Source: Bacillota bacterium (GTDB taxonomy: Bacteria; Bacillota; Clostridia; Oscillospirales; Acutalibacteraceae). From it: a DNA stretch of 6,160 nucleotides. The translations under genes and the position numbers were made by a program. The notes beneath the pieces are model-generated. The model saw nothing but the letters and a program-made list of their open reading frames with translations. It was not told the origin of the DNA and did no database searches. Positions within the stretch are counted from its first letter, which is position 1. The number at the start of each line of letters is the position of its first letter. The stretch is taken from positions 1-6,160 of the forward strand of contig JAUZPX010000108.1 of assembly GCA_030705695.1 (NCBI GenBank). The letters are read 5' to 3'. This document shows, in pieces, positions 1-4,659 of the stretch.

Positions 1-39
1 AAGATGGGCTAAGATAGGGCGGACAAGCTATGCACCAAT

Positions 40-219
40 TCATGCGTAGTGTTCTCCGGTTCTTTTTTCAAGCCATTTTTCAAGCTTGTCAACCGGTATG
101 CGCACGATCCTACCTAATTTGGTAAGTGGGAAACCTTCTGCGTGAATAAGGTCATATGCAAGTTCGCGGCTTATGTTAAGCTTTGTTGCCATTTGCGCCA
201 CCGATATGTATTCAGTCAT
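40..219 (-). CDS. excisionase-like small HTH protein (HTH_17/MerR-type)
   Basis: This 59-residue protein begins MTEYISVAQMATKLNISREL and ends in GEHYA. It has the single winged-helix layout of the excisionase/HTH_17 family: an N-terminal 'YISVAQMATKLNISRELAYDL' type helix-turn-helix at about residues 4-24, a 'GRIVRIP' wing at about 36-42, and a C-terminal 'LEKWLEKR' helix. Proteins of this family bind and bend DNA at attachment sites to favour excision over integration, or act as small regulators. The start ATG overlaps the stop of the upstream XRE gene as ATGA (216-219), so the two are probably translationally coupled and lie in one leftward operon. In a genome with a tyrosine integrase it is a natural directionality-factor candidate, but that role is inferred. 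It was called by reading the reverse strand directly. No further gene is visible in the 39 bases to its left. Confidence 0.85.
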   Translation of the reverse strand: MTEYISVAQMATKLNISRELAYDLIHAEGFPLTKLGRIVRIPVDKLEKWLEKRTGEHYA

Positions 220-446
220 GACACCTTACCAGCTTTCTTGTTGTGCTCAACTGCCTTGTAAACCTCTTCGATTGTGCATTTGTAGATTTTTGCCATTGCC
301 AGGCACAAATCGCGGCCGGGAACCTTTTTACCGGATTCGATTCCGTATAGCATGCTTTGGCTGATTTGTAGGGCATCTTTAGCTTCTTGAATGGATTCTA
401 TGTCTGCTTTTATTCGAAGTCTTTTGAAGGGATTAGTTCTAACCAT
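216..446 (-). CDS. small XRE-family (Cro-like) transcriptional regulator
   Basis: This is a 76-residue one-domain helix-turn-helix protein. The XRE/HTH_3 fold spans about residues 10-66. The 'ALQISQSMLYGIESGKKVPGRD' stretch carries the recognition-helix pattern typical of Cro/CI-type DNA-binding proteins. No other domain is present. It is transcribed divergently from the larger XRE repressor that starts at 682, in the classic cI/cro arrangement, and is followed by the excisionase-like gene through an ATGA overlap. An AGGTG ribosome site (457-461) lies 10 bases before the ATG. Its promoter appears to be the TTTACA/TAAAAT pair at 490-518, which has a repressor-type palindrome inside it. It is therefore likely repressed in the lysogen and expressed early after induction. 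The Cro-like role is inferred from position and size; the family assignment is firm. Confidence 0.88.
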   Translation of the reverse strand: MVRTNPFKRLRIKADIESIQEAKDALQISQSMLYGIESGKKVPGRDLCLAMAKIYKCTIEEVYKAVEHNKKAGKVS

Positions 447-489
447 ATTTGTGTTTCACCTCACGTATTTCTTTTGTACTATGAGTATA

Positions 490-518
490 ATTTTATACTG
501 TGCGTGTAATAATGTAAA
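490..518 (-). promoter_or_regulatory. leftward early promoter (for the Cro-like/Xis-like operon)
   Basis: Read on the minus strand, a -35 box TTTACA (518-513) and a -10 box TAAAAT (495-490) are separated by exactly 17 bases. The palindrome O1 occupies the spacer and both boxes, so a bound repressor would block RNA polymerase. The start codon at 446 lies about 44 bases downstream of the -10 box, leaving room for a short leader with an AGGTG ribosome site. Confidence 0.6.
491..511. promoter_or_regulatory. repressor operator O1
   Basis: An imperfect 8-5-8 palindrome, on the plus strand TTTTATAC-N5-GTGTAATA. In the reverse orientation it matches O3 closely, including a GCACA spacer against GCATA. 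It overlaps the leftward early promoter. It is one of four related sites in the window, and the likely binder is the 682-1266 repressor. Confidence 0.65.
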
Positions 519-533
519 CGTTGGCAATCCACT

Positions 534-554
534 TTTTACACGCAGCGTGCTATT
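534..554. promoter_or_regulatory. repressor operator O2
   Basis: TTTTACAC-N5-GTGCTATT. The left half-site is identical to that of O3 and the right half is degenerate. Its centre lies 43 bp from the centre of O1, about four helical turns, so both sites would face the same side of the DNA. A weak leftward promoter (TTGTCC at 557-562, TGTAAA-like -10) may overlap it. Confidence 0.55.
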
Positions 555-586
555 TTGGACAAGGTTATTTTGCTCTAACTCCGTTT

Positions 587-612
587 TTCGTAAGAATTAT
601 AACTTTTACGAA
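587..612. repeat. inverted repeat TTCGTAA / TTACGAA in the switch region
   Basis: Perfect 7-bp arms at 587-593 and 606-612 enclose a 12-base AT-rich centre, just upstream of the repressor promoter and between O2 and O3. The sequence differs from the TTTTACAC operators, so it could be the site of a second protein such as the Cro-like regulator. Alternatively it could be chance in AT-rich DNA. Confidence 0.4.
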
Positions 613-620
613 TATTTCTC

Positions 621-648
621 TTGCATTTTTACACGCATAGTGTAAAAT
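621..648 (+). promoter_or_regulatory. promoter of the XRE repressor gene
   Basis: A -35 box TTGCAT (621-626) and a -10 box TAAAAT (643-648) have a 16-base spacer. The perfect palindrome O3 fills the spacer and touches the -10 box, so the repressor gene is probably autoregulated. The gene start at 682 lies 33 bases past the -10 box. Confidence 0.55.
627..647. promoter_or_regulatory. repressor operator O3 (perfect palindrome)
   Basis: TTTTACAC-GCATA-GTGTAAAA has perfect 8-bp arms around a 5-bp centre. It is the best copy of the four-site family (O1, O2, O3 and O4 at 2333-2353). It lies between the -35 and -10 boxes of the rightward repressor promoter, the usual position for negative autoregulation. 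Confidence 0.75.
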
Positions 649-666
649 ATAACTAATATTATGTTT

Positions 667-672
667 AAGGGG
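667..672 (+). promoter_or_regulatory. ribosome binding site that fixes the repressor start
   Basis: AAGGGG ends 9 bases before the ATG at 682. The upstream in-frame ATG at 661 has only AT-rich sequence before it and itself contains this site downstream. Translation therefore most likely starts at 682, not 661. Confidence 0.65.
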
Positions 673-681
673 ATTATTAAT

Positions 682-1266
682 ATGTTTCCTGAACGATTAA
701 GAGAACTGAGGAAAAAATCAAAATTAACGCTTAATGACGTTGGCAATAAGTTAGGTTTGTCAACTTCAACAATCGGCATGTATGAACGTAGCGGAAGAGT
801 ACCGGACTATCAAATAGTTGCGGATCTGGCAAATCTATTTGGAGTATCTGCTGACTATTTACTTGGGAAGTCAGATAATCCGATAATATCAAAAGCCAAG
901 TTTAAAAAAGAACGTCTTATTGAACTTAGAGGCGACCTTTCGCTAGATGAATTTTCCAAATTGACTAATGTTAGCAAAGTTGTTCTGGAACGTTACGAAA
1001 ATGGACTTGATGAACCAATACCATCAATATTGAGTTACATTGCTGAATCGCAAGGCGTAGAACCGGAATATTTTTACGCAGATGATATTAAAAACATAAA
1101 GCATATACCTATATCAAGTCCTGCATTTTTGTTATACTCAAAAGAATTAAGAGATTGGATCAACTCTCCAGACAGCCAGGAATATTTAGAATTTGCGTAT
1201 AAGATATATAAAAACGGAATTACGAAAGAACAATTGCAAAATGGGAAAATAACTATTACTTTATAA
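682..1266 (+). CDS. phage-type XRE repressor with two HTH domains
   Basis: This is a 194-residue DNA-binding protein starting MFPERLRELRKKSKLTLNDV. The first Cro/CI-type HTH covers about residues 4-60, with the signature 'LSTSTIGMYERSGRVPD' and the common end motif 'ANLFGVSADYLLGKSD'. A second HTH-like unit at about 72-128 carries 'LSLDEFSKLTNVSKVVLERYENGLDEP' and ends 'AESQGVEPEYFY'. The last 60 residues match nothing I recognise. There is no S24/LexA-type autoprotease domain, so RecA-stimulated self-cleavage is unlikely. Such repressors are usually relieved by an antirepressor, an ImmA-type protease or a ligand, and none is visible here. The gene is divergent from the Cro-like gene, sits behind operators O1-O3 and ends in a strong terminator. 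Its position makes it the best candidate for the lysogeny (CI-like) repressor. If the ATG at 661 is used instead, the protein has 201 residues. Confidence 0.85.
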   Translation: MFPERLRELRKKSKLTLNDVGNKLGLSTSTIGMYERSGRVPDYQIVADLANLFGVSADYLLGKSDNPIISKAKFKKERLIELRGDLSLDEFSKLTNVSKVVLERYENGLDEPIPSILSYIAESQGVEPEYFYADDIKNIKHIPISSPAFLLYSKELRDWINSPDSQEYLEFAYKIYKNGITKEQLQNGKITITL

Positions 1267-1267
1267 T

Positions 1268-1297
1268 AAAAAAAGAACCTCGTACGGTTCTTTTTTT
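1268..1297. terminator. bidirectional intrinsic terminator
   Basis: The stem AGAACC/GGTTCT (1274-1279 with 1286-1291) has a 6-base loop and is extended by an A7/T7 pairing to 12 bp. It gives a U-tract on either strand. It lies 2 bases past the repressor stop and 18 bases past the agrD-like stop, so it probably ends both convergent transcripts. Confidence 0.85.
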
Positions 1298-1314
1298 ATG
1301 TATGTAATTACTGC

Positions 1315-1419
1315 CTAGATTTTTTTGGGAGCCTTCGGCTGATAAAACAGAAACATTGATGTAACATTCGCTGCGGATTTCGCCGTGGAACTCAACGCTT
1401 TTGATATAAACTTTTTCAT
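1315..1419 (-). CDS. agrD: AgrD-like cyclic-lactone autoinducer precursor peptide (Ser ring residue)
   Basis: This 34-residue peptide was found by reading the reverse strand. It has the three AgrD parts: a basic amphipathic N-terminal helix (MKKFISKALSSTAKSAANV), a putative signal core (S21-M-F-L-F25), and the conserved recognition tail YQPKAPKKI (26-34). The tail resembles the Y-x-P-K-x-P follower that I recall from Listeria and clostridial AgrD proteins. In the agr pathway AgrB cuts after the core and closes a five-residue (thio)lactone ring; the signal is then exported and sensed outside the cell. The ring residue is usually Cys; here it is Ser, which predicts a lactone as in the Staphylococcus intermedius group. 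A strong AAAGGGGG ribosome site (1437-1430) lies 10 bases before the ATG, and the stop of the sensor-like gene is 18 bases upstream, so the two genes form one operon. Its likely partner AgrB is at 3806-4414. Confidence 0.82.
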   Translation of the reverse strand: MKKFISKALSSTAKSAANVTSMFLFYQPKAPKKI

Positions 1420-1437
1420 ACTAATCCATCCCCCTTT

Positions 1438-2301
1438 CTACAATTTTTTCATATCATTCAATACACATTCTAGTTTATCATATTTTTCAGATATTGCATA
1501 TGATTCAGCAATAGAAACTAATGTTTTGACCGTTTCGCTATCACGAATTTTTTGTTCAATATCTTTGAGTTTGGCATTATACAATATTGTAAACAACGCC
1601 GTTATTGATATTATGGGAGTAATCAAGATTCCAGTCAGCATGGTTACTTTTGCCAGTAGTGAGATGCTCAATGTCGCAAGCTGCCCATCAATAATTAATA
1701 GCTTGCTAAATACAACTATGTACCCTATAAAAAACGTTAGCAGGAACGAGGTCCCATAAAGCGCAATTTTGGTTTCTTTTATGATGCCATATAAGCTAAT
1801 TTTGTCCTTGTCCTTATCCTTGTCGTTATATTTGTATATCCAAAAGCAAACGAACGAAAACTCCAATATGCGTATCGGCAAGGCCATTACTGTATTTAAC
1901 AAAATATTATCATTTAAATCTGCTGTTTTAAGACCGGCCCCCGCCGTAATAAGTCCTTGGCAAGCCATTTCAAGGATAATGTTAATCGCAACCCCTAATA
2001 GAGTGAATGCGATTACTTTTAGTATTTGCATGGTCCCCTTAATTCGATAAGCAGATAAAAACGTAGCTGTGTATATTACAATAAAAACCGGAAGAATCAA
2101 AATAGGATCTAATTTCAAGAAATATCGCATAACATTGCTTGCAACAGAAGGAACGAAAATCGTAAATAAAGCCGGGATTACCGCATTTTTTGCAATTCTT
2201 ATAAACTGAAACGCACCCATAAACGATAAACATAGCATCAGCAGACATGCTTCCTCAGGTATCGAAACGAAGAGTTCGTTCATGGAAAAATCAAAGCACA
2301 T
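1438..2301 (-). CDS. AgrC-like polytopic membrane sensor lacking the histidine-kinase domain
   Basis: This 287-residue protein is mostly membrane. Hydrophobic segments lie at about residues 17-36, 38-58, 66-85, 92-120, 132-157, 179-204 and 208-242. An acidic-basic loop DKDKDKDK sits at 160-167, and a charged cytoplasmic tail at 243-287 contains 'YNAKLKDIEQKIRDSETVKT'. The N-terminal multi-helix sensor followed by a short coiled tail resembles the input part of AgrC-type receptors. However, the protein ends before any DHp His box or HATPase N/G boxes, and the next 18 bases lead straight into agrD, so it is not a simple frameshift with the kinase next door. AgrC normally binds the autoinducer and phosphorylates AgrA; this protein cannot phosphorylate anything. 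It might bind the peptide as a decoy, immunity or export factor. Family identity is inferred from topology and its agrD neighbour. The start was chosen for AGGGGG 9 bases upstream; a second ATG (2283) would give MNELFVSIPEE. Confidence 0.62.
   Translation of the reverse strand: MCFDFSMNELFVSIPEEACLLMLCLSFMGAFQFIRIAKNAVIPALFTIFVPSVASNVMRYFLKLDPILILPVFIVIYTATFLSAYRIKGTMQILKVIAFTLLGVAINIILEMACQGLITAGAGLKTADLNDNILLNTVMALPIRILEFSFVCFWIYKYNDKDKDKDKISLYGIIKETKIALYGTSFLLTFFIGYIVVFSKLLIIDGQLATLSISLLAKVTMLTGILITPIISITALFTILYNAKLKDIEQKIRDSETVKTLVSIAESYAISEKYDKLECVLNDMKKL
1801..1824 (-). repeat. tandem 6-bp repeat encoding DKDKDKDK
   Basis: Four GAY-AAR units in a row encode an alternating Asp-Lys loop in the sensor-like membrane protein. 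The unit is a multiple of three, so slippage would change loop length without breaking the frame. Confidence 0.7.
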
Positions 2302-2323
2302 AAAATTTTACCCCCTGTCACAA

Positions 2324-2351
2324 ATTATCTGTATTTACACTCTACGTGTAA
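2324..2351 (-). promoter_or_regulatory. leftward promoter of the sensor-agrD operon
   Basis: On the minus strand, TTACAC (2351-2346) and GATAAT (2329-2324) have a 16-base spacer. They overlap the operator O4 and lie back to back with the integrase promoter. The -10 box is good and the -35 box modest, so the assignment is tentative. Confidence 0.4.
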
Positions 2352-2353
2352 TA
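2333..2353. promoter_or_regulatory. repressor operator O4 in the int / sensor-agrD divergent region
   Basis: ATTTACAC-N5-GTGTAATA belongs to the same 8-5-8 palindrome family as O1-O3, with ACAC/GTGT kept in both half-sites and the flanks A/T-rich. It overlaps the -35 boxes of both divergent promoters. One repressor could therefore control the integrase and the agr-like operon together. Confidence 0.65.
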
Positions 2354-2362
2354 TGCTATCAT
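2334..2362 (+). promoter_or_regulatory. integrase promoter (extended -10)
   Basis: TTTACA (2334-2339), a 17-base spacer and TATCAT (2357-2362), preceded by TGC, making an extended -10 element. Operator O4 covers the -35 box and most of the spacer. The leader to the integrase start is about 70 bases. Confidence 0.55.
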
Positions 2363-2369
2363 AATAATG

Positions 2370-2395
2370 TTCCATTGTAAAGACTTGGAATGGAA
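2370..2395. repeat. inverted repeat TTCCATT / AATGGAA in the integrase leader
   Basis: Perfect 7-bp arms (2370-2376 and 2389-2395) enclose a 12-base centre in the untranslated leader of the integrase. This could be a protein-binding site or a weak RNA stem-loop. No U-tract follows, so it is not a terminator. Confidence 0.4.
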
Positions 2396-2434
2396 AATAT
2401 TAATTAATTTTTACAGTTTAGGGAGGTGCTTGCA

Positions 2435-3583
2435 ATGCAATCGCAAAAGCATAAAGCCAGAAAGGATGGTAGAATAAGGGCTTCTAAATTCATTGGTTAC
2501 GACAAAGATGGAAAGGAAAAAAGGAAATATGTTTATGCGCATTCAGAAAAAGAACTCGAAAAGAAAATGCTCGATTTAAATGTCAACATTGTTACAGGGG
2601 AGTTTATTGAGGACGATAAAATCACTTTAGGACAGTGGGCAAATTTATGGTACAACAATTATATTGATGGGAAAGGCTATAAAACAGCGGCAATGTATAA
2701 GACTGCTATAGATAATCATATCATTCCGGAAATTGGTCATATGCGCCTTAAAGACATTAAGCCCATGAATTTGCAGGGGCTGCTTAACCGGAAGGGAAAA
2801 GAAGGCCTGACACGCACTCAGGAAATTATACGGCTTACACTAAAACAAATGATGGATCTGGCTATCGAAAATGATTACCTCGTAAAAAATCCAGCAAAAA
2901 AGCTTAAAGTAACCGAATTCGAGAAAGAAGTGAGAGAGCCGCTAACAGATACGGAAATGGAAATAGTCGAAAAAGCAAACCTCACTTTAAAACAAAAAGC
3001 ATTCGTTTATATTGGATTATATGCAGGCCCACGCTGCGGCGAAATATTGGCGCTGACCAAGAATGATATAAAAGGTGGTGTTATTAAAATAAGGAAAACA
3101 ACGGTTTTTAAAGGCAATAAAACCGAACTGCAAAATTGGCCCAAGTCAGCCGCCGGGAACAGAGACATTGAAATAGTGGATAAACTTAAAACTGTTTTGG
3201 ATGAATATGTTAAAACGGTTAAAGGCATTTATCTATTCCAAGGTGAAAAGAAAGAAGGCTTAATGACTCAGGCAGCATACCGGTGCATGTGGGACTCCAT
3301 TTGGAAAAAGTGCAATCGGGCCGCAGGAGGAAGTTCTGAGGTTATTGCTTTCCGCAAGATCACTTCACATTTTTTGCGCCATACATTTGCGACCATGCTT
3401 TATTATGCAGGAGTGGATATGCTCCAGGCTCAGTACTTGCTAGGCCATGAATCGCCCGATATTACCATGAAGATTTATACTCACTTGGACAAAAAGAAAA
3501 GCGCTCCAACCCAGAAAATCAATTTGTACCTTTCATCCATAAATTACCATGGGGTCAAATCGGGGTCAGAACACTTTTGCTAA
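2435..3583 (+). CDS. int: phage-type tyrosine integrase
   Basis: This 382-residue site-specific recombinase begins MQSQKHKARKDGRIRASKFI. An arm-binding domain occupies about residues 1-55, a SAM-like core-binding domain about 60-155 ('TLGQWANLWYNNYI'), and the catalytic domain about 165-365. The active-site set is visible: Arg200 in GLYAGPRCGEILAL, Lys237 in the WPKSAAGNRDI hairpin, His312 and Arg315 in SHFLRHTFAT, His338 in LLGHES, and nucleophile Tyr348 in MKIYTHLD. The start is the ATG at 2435, 8 bases after GGAGG (2422-2426). A GTG at 2426 overlaps that ribosome site and is rejected. The gene reads towards a tRNA-Gln fragment 16 bases past its stop, the usual int-attP layout of tRNA-integrating phages. 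Its last codons overlap the left pair of GGGGTCA repeats. It is probably repressed through O4. Confidence 0.95.
   Translation: MQSQKHKARKDGRIRASKFIGYDKDGKEKRKYVYAHSEKELEKKMLDLNVNIVTGEFIEDDKITLGQWANLWYNNYIDGKGYKTAAMYKTAIDNHIIPEIGHMRLKDIKPMNLQGLLNRKGKEGLTRTQEIIRLTLKQMMDLAIENDYLVKNPAKKLKVTEFEKEVREPLTDTEMEIVEKANLTLKQKAFVYIGLYAGPRCGEILALTKNDIKGGVIKIRKTTVFKGNKTELQNWPKSAAGNRDIEIVDKLKTVLDEYVKTVKGIYLFQGEKKEGLMTQAAYRCMWDSIWKKCNRAAGGSSEVIAFRKITSHFLRHTFATMLYYAGVDMLQAQYLLGHESPDITMKIYTHLDKKKSAPTQKINLYLSSINYHGVKSGSEHFC
3551..3568 (+). repeat. left pair of putative integrase arm-type sites
   Basis: GGGGTCA occurs at 3551-3557 and 3562-3568, 11 bp apart (one helical turn), in direct orientation and inside the last codons of int. 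A matching pair lies on the other side of the tRNA core at 3777-3794. Paired short repeats flanking a core are typical of lambda-type attP arms, but binding is inferred. Confidence 0.55.
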
Positions 3584-3598
3584 AGTCTTGAAAAGCCT

Positions 3599-3647
3599 TG
3601 GCTGCGGAAGAAGGATTCGAACCCTCACAGACTGATCCAGAGTCAGT
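3599..3647 (-). other. attP core: 3' half of a tRNA-Gln(CUG) gene
   Basis: On the minus strand this runs from a perfect 5-bp anticodon stem (ACTGA/TCAGT), with loop CU-CUG-GA, through a 4-base variable loop, a T arm (GAGGG, TTCGAAT, CCTTC) and the acceptor strand TTCCGCA, to discriminator G73 and an encoded CCA at 3601-3599. G73 and a predicted U1-A72 pair fit tRNA-Gln. The 5' half is absent: no D arm and no TGCGGAA acceptor partner appear to the right, where unrelated sequence begins at 3648. It is therefore not a functional tRNA but the identity segment a phage carries to rebuild the host tRNA after integration. The integrase lies on one side and phage lysis genes on the other, so it is read as attP rather than attL or attR. 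The exact crossover within the roughly 49 bp is unknown. Confidence 0.72.
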
Positions 3648-3805
3648 GTACAATGCGATTTACGCCATTCCTCACAGCACCTAAAAGTCGGGCATTACGC
3701 AGTTTTATCAAGCGTTCCCCCGGCTTTTCTTTGTTGTCTGTCGTTGTCAGTGATAATTGCGTTTTGTTTGCTTGTCCGGGTCACGTCGGGGTCAACGCAT
3801 TTCTT
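3648..3805. other. non-coding attP right arm
   Basis: There is no convincing gene between the tRNA core and the agrB stop. The stretch holds the right pair of GGGGTCA-type repeats. I see no intrinsic terminator after agrB, so agrB transcripts may run into the attachment site. Confidence 0.5.
3777..3794 (+). repeat. right pair of putative integrase arm-type sites
   Basis: CGGGTCA (3777-3783) and GGGGTCA (3788-3794) are again 11 bp apart in the same direct orientation as the left pair at 3551 and 3562. The match of sequence, orientation and phase on both sides of the tRNA core supports a P/P' arm reading. Confidence 0.55.
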
Positions 3806-4414
3806 TTAATTTCCTATAAACCTGGAATAAAATTTTTGTCCCGCTGGAATTATACTTGATATTTCGAGAATTATTCCAAAAATTATGCCTAACGAAAATA
3901 ATTTATCACGAAAGAACAAAAGAATTATTGCAATAAAAAATTCAGCCGCCACCGTTGTTAATGCAATATGTTTTAGCCTTGGCTTATCAGCATCTTCAAC
4001 TGGCTTATTTTTATGGTCAACGGGGCAATATTTTGAAATACAATAAAAAGATACTGAAGCGCTTATTATAGCCAGTATCAATAATGGATAGGTTTGCAAG
4101 TGGCATACTTCATATTGAATAAAAACTGCTGAAGCCATAAACAAAATCATGGAAGAAGCTATACATCTCCCATAAGTGTCCATGTGAAATCCGCCCGCAT
4201 ATGTGCGGAGAACTGCAAAAGATATAAAAATAGCAATTGCAGGGGCCAAGCAGTTGAGCAATGCCGCTGTAAGTAATAGCACAGTAATCTTTACGGCTCC
4301 GCCTATCCACACTTGAAGTCCAAAATAATAAGTATATCTTTTTGCATGAGATTCGTTCATGCTCAGCATTAAACCATTTGCCAGCCCATACGACCATCGT
4401 TGAATAAATTTCAT
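3806..4414 (-). CDS. agrB: AgrB-type membrane peptidase (autoinducer processing)
   Basis: This 202-residue integral membrane protein of the AgrB family cleaves the C-terminal tail from the AgrD precursor and closes the (thio)lactone ring. The catalytic pair is intact: His77 and Cys84 in 'LRTYAGGFHMDTYGRC', with the usual seven-residue spacing. The later hallmark 'CPVDHKNKPVEDADKPRLK' (130-148) is also present. The N-terminal part (MKFIQRWSYGLANGL) is the usual amphipathic helix, followed by hydrophobic segments at about 38-68, 85-100, 108-126, 150-168 and 172-190. Length is typical for the family (about 190-210). It follows a small XRE gene by 16 bases with a GTGGG ribosome site and is probably co-transcribed. 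No agrD or kinase lies beside it. The only precursor in the window is across attP at 1315-1419, a layout unlike chromosomal agr operons. The gene looks complete and functional. Confidence 0.93.
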   Translation of the reverse strand: MKFIQRWSYGLANGLMLSMNESHAKRYTYYFGLQVWIGGAVKITVLLLTAALLNCLAPAIAIFISFAVLRTYAGGFHMDTYGRCIASSMILFMASAVFIQYEVCHLQTYPLLILAIISASVSFYCISKYCPVDHKNKPVEDADKPRLKHIALTTVAAEFFIAIILLFFRDKLFSLGIIFGIILEISSIIPAGQKFYSRFIGN

Positions 4415-4430
4415 AATCCACCCACGTAAT

Positions 4431-4628
4431 TTACTTTAATTCGATTATATCACCAATGTTCTTTTTGAGATACCTTGCTATCTTTTCAAGGTTCTTCATC
4501 GAAATGTATTCATCCTTATTTATTTTTGCAATAGCATCGTTTGAAATGCCCGCTCCATGGTGTAATTCCTTCAACTGCATATCTGCCAAATCCAGTATAT
4601 TTCTTAGTTTCTTGTAAGTTATCCACAC
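4431..4628 (-). CDS. small XRE/HTH_26-type regulator upstream of agrB
   Basis: This is a one-domain helix-turn-helix protein of about 65 residues. The pattern 'LRNILDLADMQLKELHHGAGISNDAIAKINKDEYISMKNLEKIARYLKKNIGDIIEL' follows the HTH_26 (YozG-like) family: a scaffold helix, a recognition helix around 'SNDAIAKINK' and the ending 'DII'. The start is uncertain. I prefer GTG at 4628 because GGGTG (4641-4637 on the minus strand) lies a suitable distance before it. A GTG at 4637 would add three residues but overlaps that site. The gene is 16 bases upstream of agrB on the same strand, and two TTCGG-type palindromes lie just before it, suggesting it autoregulates and controls agrB. Function beyond DNA binding is unknown. 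Confidence 0.82.
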   Translation of the reverse strand: MWITYKKLRNILDLADMQLKELHHGAGISNDAIAKINKDEYISMKNLEKIARYLKKNIGDIIELK

Positions 4629-4659
4629 ATTTATCACCCGGAAACATTTTACTGGAAAA

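Noticed and set aside
391..645. Plus-strand reading frame over the switch region
   Set aside because: It runs antisense to the Cro-like gene, through the promoters and operators, with no ribosome site and unlikely composition.
661..681. Upstream ATG for the repressor (adds MFKGIIN)
   Set aside because: It has no ribosome site, and the AAGGGG at 667-672 is well placed for the ATG at 682, which starts in the usual way for XRE proteins.
1385..2050. Plus-strand frames opposite the sensor-like gene
   Set aside because: They are shadows of a clear minus-strand membrane protein and lack ribosome sites.
2426..2434. GTG start of the integrase at 2426
   Set aside because: It overlaps the GGGAGG ribosome site itself; the ATG at 2435 has an 8-base spacer.
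3599..3647. Functional tRNA-Gln gene
   Set aside because: Only the anticodon arm, T arm and 3' acceptor strand are present; no D arm or 5' acceptor strand lies upstream on the minus strand.
3653..3859. Plus-strand 68-codon frame over the attP right arm
   Set aside because: It has no ribosome site, runs into agrB antisense and covers the arm-type repeats.
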